Origin: Scilla litardierei
Lineage: Eukaryota > Streptophyta > Magnoliopsida > Asparagales > Asparagaceae
Assembly (NCBI GenBank): GCA_030789695.1
Contig: CM061141.1
Span: 169,646,807 to 169,710,806 of the forward strand
Direction of reading: 5' to 3'
DNA: 64,000 bases
Shown here: piece by piece, positions 45,301-56,900 of the stretch
How positions within the stretch are numbered: the first letter of the stretch is position 1
Layout: every line of letters begins with the position of its first letter
Position numbers and translations under genes: made by a program
The notes under the pieces: model-generated
The model's database searches: none
What the model saw: the letters and a program-made list of their open reading frames with translations, nothing else
What the model was told of the DNA's origin: nothing

Positions 45301-48300
45301 CTATCCACCTCTTGCAAAAATATGGAAAATAGGCTGAAGCTCATAAAAATATGCAAAACTTTCCATTGGAAACGGGATATCGCCATCAACTTAGGTTATA
45401 AAAATCATATCATTCAATAAAACATCCATATCTTCCAGAAAATGAAGAAAATAATCCCGAGTTCTGAGAAATCTGCAACAATGTCCGATGGAACTGGGAG
45501 ATCGCCATTACAACTGAAAAATAAGGGAAGACAAAATTAGGATTTAAAAATTATATCTTTTATTATAAAGATCCATATCTTACAGAAAATGTAAAATATA
45601 GTGTTGAGCTCAGAAAATCTGCTAAAAATGTCTGTTGGAACCAGGAGATCATCGTCCTCAACTAAACAATGGAAAGACAAAATTAAGCCAAAAAATCATA
45701 TCATTTAATAAAAAGATCCATATATTCCAGAAAATATAGGAAATAGTCCGGAGCTCAGAGAAGTCTGCAAAATGTTCATTGGAATCGGGAGATCATCATA
45801 TTCAACTGAAAAATAAGAGAAAAATAAAATTAGGCTACAAAAATCATATCATTTAATATAAAGATTCATATCTTACAGAAAAATGTAAAAAAATAACCCC
45901 GAGCTTAGAAAAAACCGCAAAAAGTCCGTTGGAACCTGGAGACCATCTTCTTCAACCGAAAATAGAAGAGAAGACAAAATTAGATTATAAAAATCATATC
46001 ATTTATAAAGATTCTTATCCTACAGAAAATGTAGAAAAAAGCATGTAGCTTAAAAAATCCACAAATAAGTCCGTTGGAACCAAGTGATCACCATCTTCAA
46101 TGAAAATAATAAGAGAAGCCAAAATTAGGTAAAATCATATCAAACAGAAAGTGTAGAAAATAAAATTAGGCTACAAAAATCAGATCATTTAATATAAAGA
46201 TTCATATCTTACAGAAAATGTAGAAAATAGCCCCGAGCTTAGAAAAAACCGCAAAAAATTCCGTTGGAGTCCGCCTTCGTCAATCGAAAATAGAAGAGAA
46301 GACAAAATTAGGTGATAAAAACATATCATTTATCATATTCATATCCTACAGAAAATGTAGAAAAAAGCACGTAGTTCAAAAAAATCTGCAAATAGAGTCC
46401 ATTGGAACCTAGCGATCGCCATCTTTAATGAAAAATAAGAGAACCAAAATTAGGTAAAAAAAATCATATCAAACGATCCATATCTTCCAGAAAGTGCAGA
46501 AAATAGCCCGAGCTCATAAAAATTTGCAAACATTTTCGTTTAAACCGGGAGACCCCATCTTCAATTGAAAAATAAGAGATGATAAACAGAGATGATAAAA
46601 ATCATACCATTTAATAAAAAGATCCATATCTTCCATAAAATTTAGAAAATAGCACCGAAGCAGAAAAGTCCAAAAATGTCTGTTGAAATCGAGAGATCGA
46701 CATTTTCAATAGAAAAATAAGAGAAGACAAAATTAAAACCGAAAAATCATATCATTTACTATAAAGGTCCATATCATACAGAAAATGTAGAAATTATCCT
46801 AGAGTTCGTAAAAATCGAAAAAAAAATTCCGTTGGAATCGGGAGATCGATATTTTCAACAACAAAATAAGAGAAGACAAAATTAACCAAAAAATTATATC
46901 ATTTAATAAAATAATCCATACCTTCTAGAAAAGACAGAAAATAGCACTGATCTAAGAAATATCGGCAAAATGTCTGTTGGAACATTGGGATCGCCATCTT
47001 CAACTTAAAAGGAAGAGAAGACAAAATTAGGCCGAAAATCATGTCATTCAATAAAAAGATAGCTATCTTTCATAAAATATAGAAAATTTCAACAAGCTCA
47101 GAAAATGATATATAAAAATCTTTTCAGTTGAAGATGACGATATCCCGGTTACAATGGACATGTTTATAGAAGAAGATATTGATTTCCCGGTTCCGAATTT
47201 TGTCTTCTCTTATATTTAAATTGAAGATGGCGATTTCCTGGTTCCAACAAACATTTTTTGGCCTAATTTTGTCTTTTTCGATATCATTTAATAAAACGAT
47301 CCACATCTTTCGAAAAATGTGGAAAATAGTCTGGAGCTCAAAAATATCCGCAAAAATGTCAGTTGGAACCGGGAGATCGTCAACTTCAACAGGAAAAATA
47401 AGAGAAGACAAAATTAGTCCAAAAATCATATCATTTAATAAAACAATCCATATCTTCCAGAAAATGTGGAGAATAGCCCGTAGCTCAGAAAAATCCGCAA
47501 AAATGTCCTTTGGGACCGAGAGAATCCCATCTTCAACTAAAATATAAGAGAAGACAAAATTAGGCGAAAAAAATCATCTTCTATAAAGATCGCCATCTTC
47601 AATTGAAAAATAAGAGAAGACAAACTTTGGTTATAAAATCATATTATTTAAAAAAAGATTCTTATCTTTCAAAAATGCAGAAAATATCACTGACATCGGA
47701 AAAATCCGTAAAAATGTCCGTTGGAACCGGGAGATCGCCATCTTAAATTTAAAAATAATTGAAGACAAACTTAAGTAATAAAAATCATATCATTTAATAA
47801 ATAATCCATATCTTCCATAAAATAAAGAAATAGCACCGATCTCAGAAAATCCGAAAAAATGTCCGTTGGAACCGGGGATCGCTATGTTCAAATGAAAAAT
47901 TGAGAAGGCATAATTTGGCAATAAAGATCATATCATTTAATATAAAGATTATTATTTTCCAAAAAATGTACAAAATATCCCGGAGATCAAAAAAATCCAT
48001 AAAAATATCTGTCGGAACCGGGAGATCGGTAAATTTTTAAAAAAAGACATGCTATCAGCAAAAAATCATATCATTTAATAAAATGGTCGATATCTTCTAG
48101 AAAATACAGAAAATAGCCCAGAGCTCAGAAAAGTCCGCAAAAATATCCGTTAGAACTGGGAGATCGCTATCATCAACGAAAAAATATGAGAAGATAAATA
48201 TTGGTCAAAATCATATCATTTTATAAAATGATCGATATATTTCAGAAAAAATACAGAAAATAGTCTCGTAGTCAAAAAAATGCGCAAAAATGTCTGTTGG

Positions 48301-49979
48301 ATCTGGGAGACCGCTATCTTCAAGTTAAAAATAAGAGAAGACAAAATTAGGCTAGAAAAATCATATCATTTAATAAAAAGATCCATATCTTCTAGAAAAT
48401 GCAGAAAATAACTCCAATCTCAGGAAAATTTGCAAAAATGTTCATTGAAACCGAAAGATCATGATTTCCCGGTTCCAAAGGACTTTTTTTGGCCTAATTT
48501 TGTCCTCTCTACTATCATTAAACAAAATGATCCATATATTCCAGAAAATGTGAAAAATAGCCGCAGCTCAGAACTATCCGCAAAAATATCAATAGGAACC
48601 GGGAGATCGCCAACTTATACCGAAAAATAAGAGAAGACGAAATTAGGCCAAAAATCATATCATTTAATAAAACGATCCATATCTTCTAGAAAATGTGGAA
48701 AATAACCGGGAGCTCAGAAAAATGCCCAAAAATGTCTGTTGGGACCAAGAGAATGCCATCTTCAACTGACATATAAGAAAGACAATATTAGGCCAAAAAT
48801 CAAATCATTCACTATAAAGATCACCATCTTCAACTAGAAATAAGAGAAGACAAATTAGGTTATAAAAATCTTATCATTTAATAAAAATATCCATATCTGC
48901 CATAAAATGTAGAAAATAGCATTGAGCTACAAAAAATCCGCAAAAATGTCTGTTGGAACCTGGAGATCGACATCTTTAACTTAAAAATAATAGAAGACAA
49001 ACTTAAGCTATAAAAATCATATCATTTAATAAAAAGATCCATATCTTCCATAAAATAAAGAAAATAACACAGAGCATAGAAAATCCGCAAAAATGTCCGT
49101 TAGAACCGGGAGATCGTTATGTTCAACTGAAAAATAATAGAAGAAAATTAGGCAATAAATTTAATCATATCATTTAATATAAATATTCTTATTTTCCATA
49201 AAATGTTGAAAATATCCCCAAGCTCAGAAAAATCTACACAAAATTAGGCCAAAATATCATATCATTTAATAAAACGTTCGATATCTTCCAGATAATAAAA
49301 AAATAGCACAGAGCTCAGAAAAATCCTCAAAAATATTTGTGGGAATCGGGAGATCGCCATCATCAACCAAAAAGCTAAGAGAAGACAAAATTAGAAAAAA
49401 ATCATCACATTAAATAAAACGATCGTTATATTCCAAAAAATACAGAAAATAGCCCAGATGTTAGAAAATCAGCAAAAATTTCCGTTGGAACTGGGAAACC
49501 AGCATCTTCAAGTGAAAAATAAGAAAAGACAAACGTAGGCTATAAAAATCATATCATTTAATAGAAAGATCCATATCTAAAATAAAATTAGAAAATAGCC
49601 ATGAGTTCAGAAAAATCCGCAAAAATTTCCCTTGAAACCGGGACATCGCCATCATCAATTGAAAAATAAAAGAAGACAAAATTAGGGTAGAAAAATCATA
49701 TCATTTAAAAAATATCATATTTACAGAACATGTAGAAAATAGTCCCAAGCTCGTCCGTTGGAACATGGACATCGCCATCTTCAATTTAAAAATAATATAA
49801 GAAAAAATTAAGCTACAAAATTCATATAATGTAATAAAAAGATCCATACCTTCCAAAAAATGTAGAAAATAATCCCGAGCTTAGAAGAATCCTTAAAAAT
49901 GTCCGTAGAAATCGGGACATTGCAATCTTTAACTGGAGAATAAGAGAAGACAAAATTCGGCCAAAATATTGTAAGGACC
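39310..49979 (+). repeat. Satellite A array 3, about 73 monomers
   Basis: Same monomer and orientation as 12101-20592, and aligned to it monomer by monomer. Compared with array 1 it has an extra block of about 2500 bp (17 monomers) between equivalent points 44290 and 46790. Inverted sub-modules lie at about 40555-40735, 47105-47285 and 48460-48530. There are no genes. Confidence 0.96.
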
Positions 49980-51155
49980 GTCTACCTTGCAACACTAACA
50001 ACAAACACTCTCTAGGGGGGTTGAATAGATTAATGGCAATAAATTGTGCAATTAAAAATTAACTTGAAAATGCAGAATAATAAATGCAAGAGGAATTTAT
50101 CAACACAATCAATCCAAACGTAAACACAATATTTTACCTTAGTTCCCCAAACATGGGTACGTCCATCCACACCAATATTCACAATAATTCCCACAAAGAG
50201 AAGTGAATACAATCCCACAAAGAAATACCTCATACAGAGGATTTTGTCCTATACAAGAACCAAACCAACCCTACTCAAGGGTCAAATTCTCACACAGAGA
50301 ATTACTAACTCCCACACAGAGAATTAGGGTTAGTCCTACACTAGGACACCAAACTCCCACAAAGAGAGTATCTAATTCCCACAAAGAGAATTAGGGTTGA
50401 AAACATAAAGTAAAACAAATACTCTTACCTATGCCTTGAGATGAACTTACTCATTAATGAATGCAAGGCATATAAGAGGATCTCCAAGTGATGAGATTAG
50501 CTTGAAAGCACTTGGATGATTTCCCTTGAGCTTGACTTCAATGCATGAAGGAGAGAATGAGCTTTAAGAGGGAAATGAAAGAGTTTAAGAGTGGCTTAAT
50601 GATTCTCAAATGATCTTCAATAGTTCCAAGGAGTCCTAATGAACTCAGCCCTCTCCTATATATAGGAAGCCAAAAGAAACCCTCGAAGCCAAAAGAAATC
50701 CTCAAACCCAAGCAAAAATCCAAAATGAATAAATCTGCAACGGCTAGATTTTGGAAGTTTACGGCACAGGCAGTCGACTGGTCAACGACTATAAAATTCC
50801 CAACGGCTATAATCTGAGCCAGGGCAGGTGACAGTAGAAGGCTACACAGGCAACTATAAAAAGACATGCGACTGTAAAAACTTCATCAGTCGACTGACTT
50901 GCACATTGGGATGAAGCCTAGAAAATACAAGTTGTGCACAGACGACTGTAGAGCAATTCACATGCGATTGAATATCCTTCAGCAGGCGACTGTCACTAGA
51001 GATGGAAAGGAGCTGAGAAAAATGCAACTTTTACACTTACGACTTCAGATGATAGATGACCATTTCACAGGAGCCTGTAATTCTACAGGCGACTGTAAAT
51101 ACTTCATCAGTCGACTGACTTGCAAATTGGGGATGAAACCCAGAAAATGCAAGTT
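49980..51155 (-). mobile_element. Truncated copia-like LTR, copy 2
   Basis: Equivalent to 20593-21750, starting TGTAAGGACCGTC after CCAAAATAT. The right end, CCCAGAAAATGCAAGTTG, passes directly into satellite A in the opposite orientation (GTCAGTTGGAACCGGGAG). No matching target duplication is found and the right end lacks a clear LTR terminus. The LTR was probably cut when the orientation switch arose. A TATA region (CCTATATATAGG) is near 50658. Confidence 0.6.
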
Positions 51156-52159
51156 GTCAGTTGGAACCGGGAGATCGAAATTTTCAACTTAAGAATCAGA
51201 GAAAACAAAATTAACAGATAAGATTTCTATATATCATTTTCAAGCTTGGTGCTATTTTCTATATTTTATGAAAGAAATTTATCTTTTTATTAATTGATAA
51301 GGTTTTTATAGCCTTAGTTTGTCTCCTCTAATTTTCCAGTTAAAGATGGAATCTTTTTATTAAATGATATAATTTTTAGCCTATTTTTTCTTCTCTAATA
51401 TTCCAATTGAAGATGGTGATCACCGGTTCCAACAGACATTTTTGCGAATTATTTGAGCTCCGGACTATTTTCCACATTTTTGGAAGATATGTATCATTTT
51501 ATTAATTAATATGCTATTTTGGCTTAATTTTATCTTCTTTTATTTTTTTATTTGAAGATGGTGATCTCCCGGTTCCAACGGAAATTTTTGCAGAATTTTC
51601 TGAGCTCGGGTTATTTTGTACACTTTCTGGAAGATAAGAATCTTTATATTAAATGATATGATTTTTATATCCTATTTTTTATTCTTATTTTTCAGTTAAA
51701 GATGGTGATCTTCCTGTTCGAACGGACATTTTTGCGGATTTTTCTGGTCTCCTTGTTATTTTCTACATTTTATTAAAGATATGGATCTCTTTATTAAATG
51801 ACACGATTTTTATAGCCTAATTTTTGTCTTCTCATATTTTTCAGTTGAAGATGACGATCTCCAGGTTCCAACGGAAATTTTTATGGATTTTTCTTAGCTT
51901 TGGGCTTTTTCTACATTTTCTGGAAGATATGAATCTTTTTATGAAATGATATGATTTTTTGGCCTAATTTTGTCTTCTCTTTTTTCAGTTGAATATTGCG
52001 ATCTCCCAGTTACAATGGACATTTATGAAAATTTTTCTGAGCTCGGTGCTATTTTCTACATTTATGGTCGATATGTATCTTTCCATTAAATGATATGTTT
52101 TTGGTCCTATTTTTGTCTACTTTTATTTTTCAGTTGCAGATGGCGATCTCTCGGTTTCA
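51156..52159 (-). repeat. Satellite A array 4, inverted orientation
   Basis: After a short forward-like stretch (51156-51230) the monomers read as reverse complement: GATGGTGATCTCCCGGTTCCAACGG, TTTTTCTGAGCTCGG, TATTTTCTACATTTTCTGGAAG and TTTTATTAAATGATATGATTT. About 7 monomers run up to the gap. Confidence 0.93.
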
Positions 52160-52659
52160 NNNNNNNNNNNNNNNNNNNNNNNNNNNNNNNNNNNNNNNNN
52201 NNNNNNNNNNNNNNNNNNNNNNNNNNNNNNNNNNNNNNNNNNNNNNNNNNNNNNNNNNNNNNNNNNNNNNNNNNNNNNNNNNNNNNNNNNNNNNNNNNNN
52301 NNNNNNNNNNNNNNNNNNNNNNNNNNNNNNNNNNNNNNNNNNNNNNNNNNNNNNNNNNNNNNNNNNNNNNNNNNNNNNNNNNNNNNNNNNNNNNNNNNNN
52401 NNNNNNNNNNNNNNNNNNNNNNNNNNNNNNNNNNNNNNNNNNNNNNNNNNNNNNNNNNNNNNNNNNNNNNNNNNNNNNNNNNNNNNNNNNNNNNNNNNNN
52501 NNNNNNNNNNNNNNNNNNNNNNNNNNNNNNNNNNNNNNNNNNNNNNNNNNNNNNNNNNNNNNNNNNNNNNNNNNNNNNNNNNNNNNNNNNNNNNNNNNNN
52601 NNNNNNNNNNNNNNNNNNNNNNNNNNNNNNNNNNNNNNNNNNNNNNNNNNNNNNNNNNN
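52160..52659. other. Assembly gap (500 N)
   Basis: Exactly 500 N inside satellite A, so the true array length is unknown. Confidence 0.99.
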
Positions 52660-53995
52660 TTTGTTAAAGATGGCGATCTCCCGGTTTCAACGAACATATT
52701 TGTAGATTTTTCTGAGCTCGGGACTATTTTTCTACATTTTTGGAAGTTATAGATCTTTTTATTAAATAATATGATTTTCTGGCCTAGTTTTGTCTTCTCT
52801 TATTTTTCAGTTGAAAATGGCGATCTCCCGGTTCCAATGGACATTTGTACAGATTTTTCTGAGCTCCGGGCTATTTTCTACATTTTCTGTAAGTGATGAA
52901 TATCTATATTAATTGATATGATTTTTATAGTAATTTTTCTCTTCTCTTATTTTTCAATTGAAAATGGCGATCTCCCGGGTCCAACGGACATTTATGCATA
53001 TTTTTAGAGCCCGGGGCTATTTTTATATATTTTCGAGAAGTTATGGATCTTTTTATTAAATGATATGATTTTTTGGCCTAGTTTTGTCTTCTCTTATTTT
53101 TCAGTTGAAGATGTCGATCTCCCATTTCCAACTGACATTTTTGTAGATTTTTCTTAGCTCAAAACTATTTTTTCAAAAGTTCATTGAAGATATGGATCTT
53201 TTTATAAATGATATGATTTTTATTAATAAGTTTGTCATCTCATATTTTTTAATTGAATGTGTCGATCTCCGGTTCCAACAGATATTTTTTCGGATTTTTC
53301 TGACCTCGAGGCTATTTTCTAAATTTTCTGGAAGAGATATATTGTTTATTAAATGATTTGATTTTTGGCCTACTTTTTTGTTCCCTTATTTTTTAGCTGA
53401 AGATGGCGATATCCCGGTTCCAACAAACATTTTAGGGATTTTTCTGAGCTCCTGGCAATTTTCTACATTTTTTTTAAGATTTGAATCTTTATATTAAATG
53501 ATATTTTTTTATAACCTAATTTTGTCTTCAATTATTTTTTTAGTTGAATACGACAATCTTCCAATTCCAGCTGACATTTTTGTGGATTTTTCGGAGATCG
53601 GTGCTATTTTTCTCCATTTTTGGGAAGTTATGGATCTTTTCTATCAAATGATATGATATTTGTTGGACAAATTGTGTCTTCTCTTATTTTTTTAAGTTGA
53701 AGATTGCGATCTCCCGGTTTTAACAGACATTTTTGCAGATTATTCTGACATCGGGTCTATTTTCTAAATTTTCTTGAAGATATGGATCTTTTTATTAAAG
53801 TATATTATTTTTGGCATAAGTTTGTCTTCCCTTATTTTTCAATTAAAGATGGCGATCTCCCGGTTCCAACAGATATTTTTACAGATTTTATGAGCTCGGT
53901 GCTATTTTTTACATTTTATGGAAGATATTATATGATTTTTATAGACTACGTTTCTCTTCTCTTATTTTTTCAGTTGAAGATAGCGATCAACCAGT
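52660..53995 (-). repeat. Satellite A array 5, inverted orientation, up to the border with satellite B
   Basis: About 9 monomers in the same inverted orientation as before the gap. The last one breaks off within GAAGATAGCGATCAACCAGTTC and passes without any visible transposon into satellite B. Confidence 0.94.
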
Positions 53996-56900
53996 TCACC
54001 TAAAATTACACAGTGCGCACAACTGGCAAAAATGTTATCGTTTTGCGTGCTGAGCAAAACTGTCTACATTTACCCAAAATTACCCAGCGCGCACAACCCG
54101 CAACATTGTGACTGTTTTACGCACTACGCAAATAATGTCCTCATTTACCCAAAGTGACCCAGCGCGCACAACCTGCAAAATAGTGGCAAAAATGTCTACA
54201 TTTACCCAAAATTACCAGCGCACAAACCAGGCGAAATTGTGACCGTTTTGCGCGCATGGCAAAAATGTGTACATTTACCCAAAATTACCAGCGCCCACAC
54301 CCGGCAAAATTGTGGCTGTTTTGCGCTCTGAGAAAAAATGTCAACATCTATCCAAAATTACGCCGCCTGCACAACCGGAAAAATTGTGACAGTTTTGCGC
54401 GATGAGCAAAACAGTCTACATTTACCCAAAATTACACAGGGCGCATAATTGGCAAAAATGTGACCGTTTTGCGCGCGAGGCAAAACTGTCTACATTTATC
54501 CAATATTACCCAGCGCACAACCGGCAAAATTGTGACCGTTTTACGCACTAAGCCAATAATGTCTACATTTACCCAAAGTGACCCAGCGTGCACAACCTGC
54601 AAAATTGAGACTGTTTTGCGCGCTGACCAAACATGTCTACATTTACCCAAAGTGACCCAGTGCGCACTACCGGTAAAATTGTGACCATTTTACGCGCAGA
54701 GCAAAAATGTCTACATTTAACCAAAATTACTCAGCGCTCATAGCCGGCAAAATTGTGACCGTTTTGCGCGCTGGGCAAAACTGTCTACATTTACCCAAAA
54801 TTACCAGCGCACACACCCGGCAAAATTGTGACCGTTTTGCCCGTTAACCAAAAAGTCAACATTTACCCAAAATTACTCAACGCTCACAACCGGCAAAATG
54901 GTGACCATTTTACACGCGGAGCAAAAAATGTCTACATTTAACCTTAGCCAGCGCGCACATCCGGCAAAATTGTGACAGTTTTGCGTGCTGAGCAAAAGTG
55001 TCTACATTTACCGAAAATTACAAAATATTCTACATTTACCCAAAATTACTCAGCGTGCAAAACCGGCAAAATTGTGACCGTTTTACGTCCTTGCAAAATT
55101 GTCTACATTTACCCAAAATTACCCAGCGCGTACAGCCAGCAAAATTGTGACTGTTTTGCGTGCTGCGCAAAAAATGTCTACATTTACCCAAAATTAACCA
55201 GCATGCACACCCGGCAAAATTGTGACCGTTTTGCGCGTTGTGCAAAAATGTCTACATTTACCCAAAATTGCCATGGGGCACAACCGGTAAAAATTGTGAC
55301 CGTTTTACGCACTGGACAAAAATGTCAACACTTACCGAAAATTATCCAGCGCGCACAGCCGGCAAAATTGTGACTGTTTTGCGACCTGCGTAAAACAGTA
55401 TACATTTGCCCAAAATTACTCAACACGCACAGCTGGTAAAATTGAGACTGTTTTGCGCGCTGAACTAAACTGACTATATTTGTCCAAAATTACCCAATTC
55501 GCACTGTCGGCAAAATTGTGACCGTTTTGTGCGCTGAGCAAAACTGTCTACATTTTCCAAAAAATTACGCAGCGCGCACAAGCGGCGAAATTGTGACAGT
55601 TTTGTGCACTGAGCAAAACGGTCTACATTCACCCAAAATACACAGTGCGCACAACCGACAAAATTTAACCGTTTTGCGTGCTTGATAAAACTGTCTACAT
55701 TTACCCAAAATTACCCAGCGCGCACAACCCCCAACATTGTGACTGTTTTGTGCACTACGCAAATAATGTCTACATTTACCCAAAGTGACCCAGCGTGCAC
55801 AACCTACAAAATTGTGACCATTTTGCGCGCTGACCAAATATGTCTATATTTATCCAAAGTGACTCAGGGCGCACAACCGACAAAATTGTGACCGCTTTGT
55901 GCGCTGATCAAAACTGTCTACATTTATCCAAAAATACCAGCGCGCACACGCGGCAAAATTGTGACAGTTTTGCGCGCTGAGCTAAACTATCTACATTTAC
56001 CCAAAATTACACAGTGCGCACAACCGACAAAAGTGTGACCGTTTTGCTCGCGGGGCAAAACTGTCTACATTTACCCAAAATTACCCAGCGCGCACAACCG
56101 GCAAAATTGCGACCGTTTTACGCGCTACGCAAATAATGTCTACATTTACCCAAAGTGACCCAGCGTGCACAACCTGCAAAATTGTGGCCGTTTTAGCGCG
56201 CAGACCAACTTTGTCTACATTTACCCAAAGTGACTTAGCGTGCACAACCTGCAAAATTGTGACCCTTTTACGCGCTGAGCAAAAATGTCTACATTTAACC
56301 AAAATTACTCAGCGCACATAGCCGGCAAATTGTGACTATTTTGCGTGCTGACTAAAATATGTATACATTTGCCCAAAGTAACTCAGCGCGCAACACCGAC
56401 AAGATTGTGATCGTTTTGCGCTCTAAGCAAAAATGTCTACATCTAACTAAAATTACTCAGTGCGCATAGGCGGCAAAATTGTGACCGTTTTGCGCGCTGG
56501 AAAAAACTGTCAATATTTACCCAAAATTACCAGCGCGCACACCCGACAAAATTGTCACCATTTAGCACGCTGGGCAAAAATGTCTACATTTACCCAAAAT
56601 TACCCGCGCACACACCCGGCAAAAATTGTGACCGTTTTGCGTACTGCGCAAAAATGTCAACATTTACCCAAAATTACTCAGCCTACTCAACCGGTAAAAT
56701 TATGACTGTTTTGTGCGCTAACCAAAACTGTCTACATTTTCTAAAAATTTTCTCAGCGCGCACAACCGTCAAAATTGTGACAGTTTTGCGCGCTGGGTAA
56801 AACAGTCTACATTTACCCAAAATTAACTACTGCGAACGACCGTCAAAAATGTGACTGTTTTGCGCGCTACGCAAATAATATCTACATTTACCCAAAATAA

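Larger units (their letters stand above)
35811..51155. repeat. Large duplicated segment, copy 2 (contig B)
   Basis: Colinear partner of 10245-21750. Homology starts abruptly at GAGCTTGATGCAAACAATACC. It contains a solo LTR (37247-38924) and a 2.5-kb satellite block that copy 1 lacks. It is missing a 295-bp satellite duplication and most of the GA microsatellite present in copy 1. Confidence 0.9.

Noticed and set aside
52090..52752. Long frames across 52160-52659
   Set aside because: They are composed of N; this is gap sequence.
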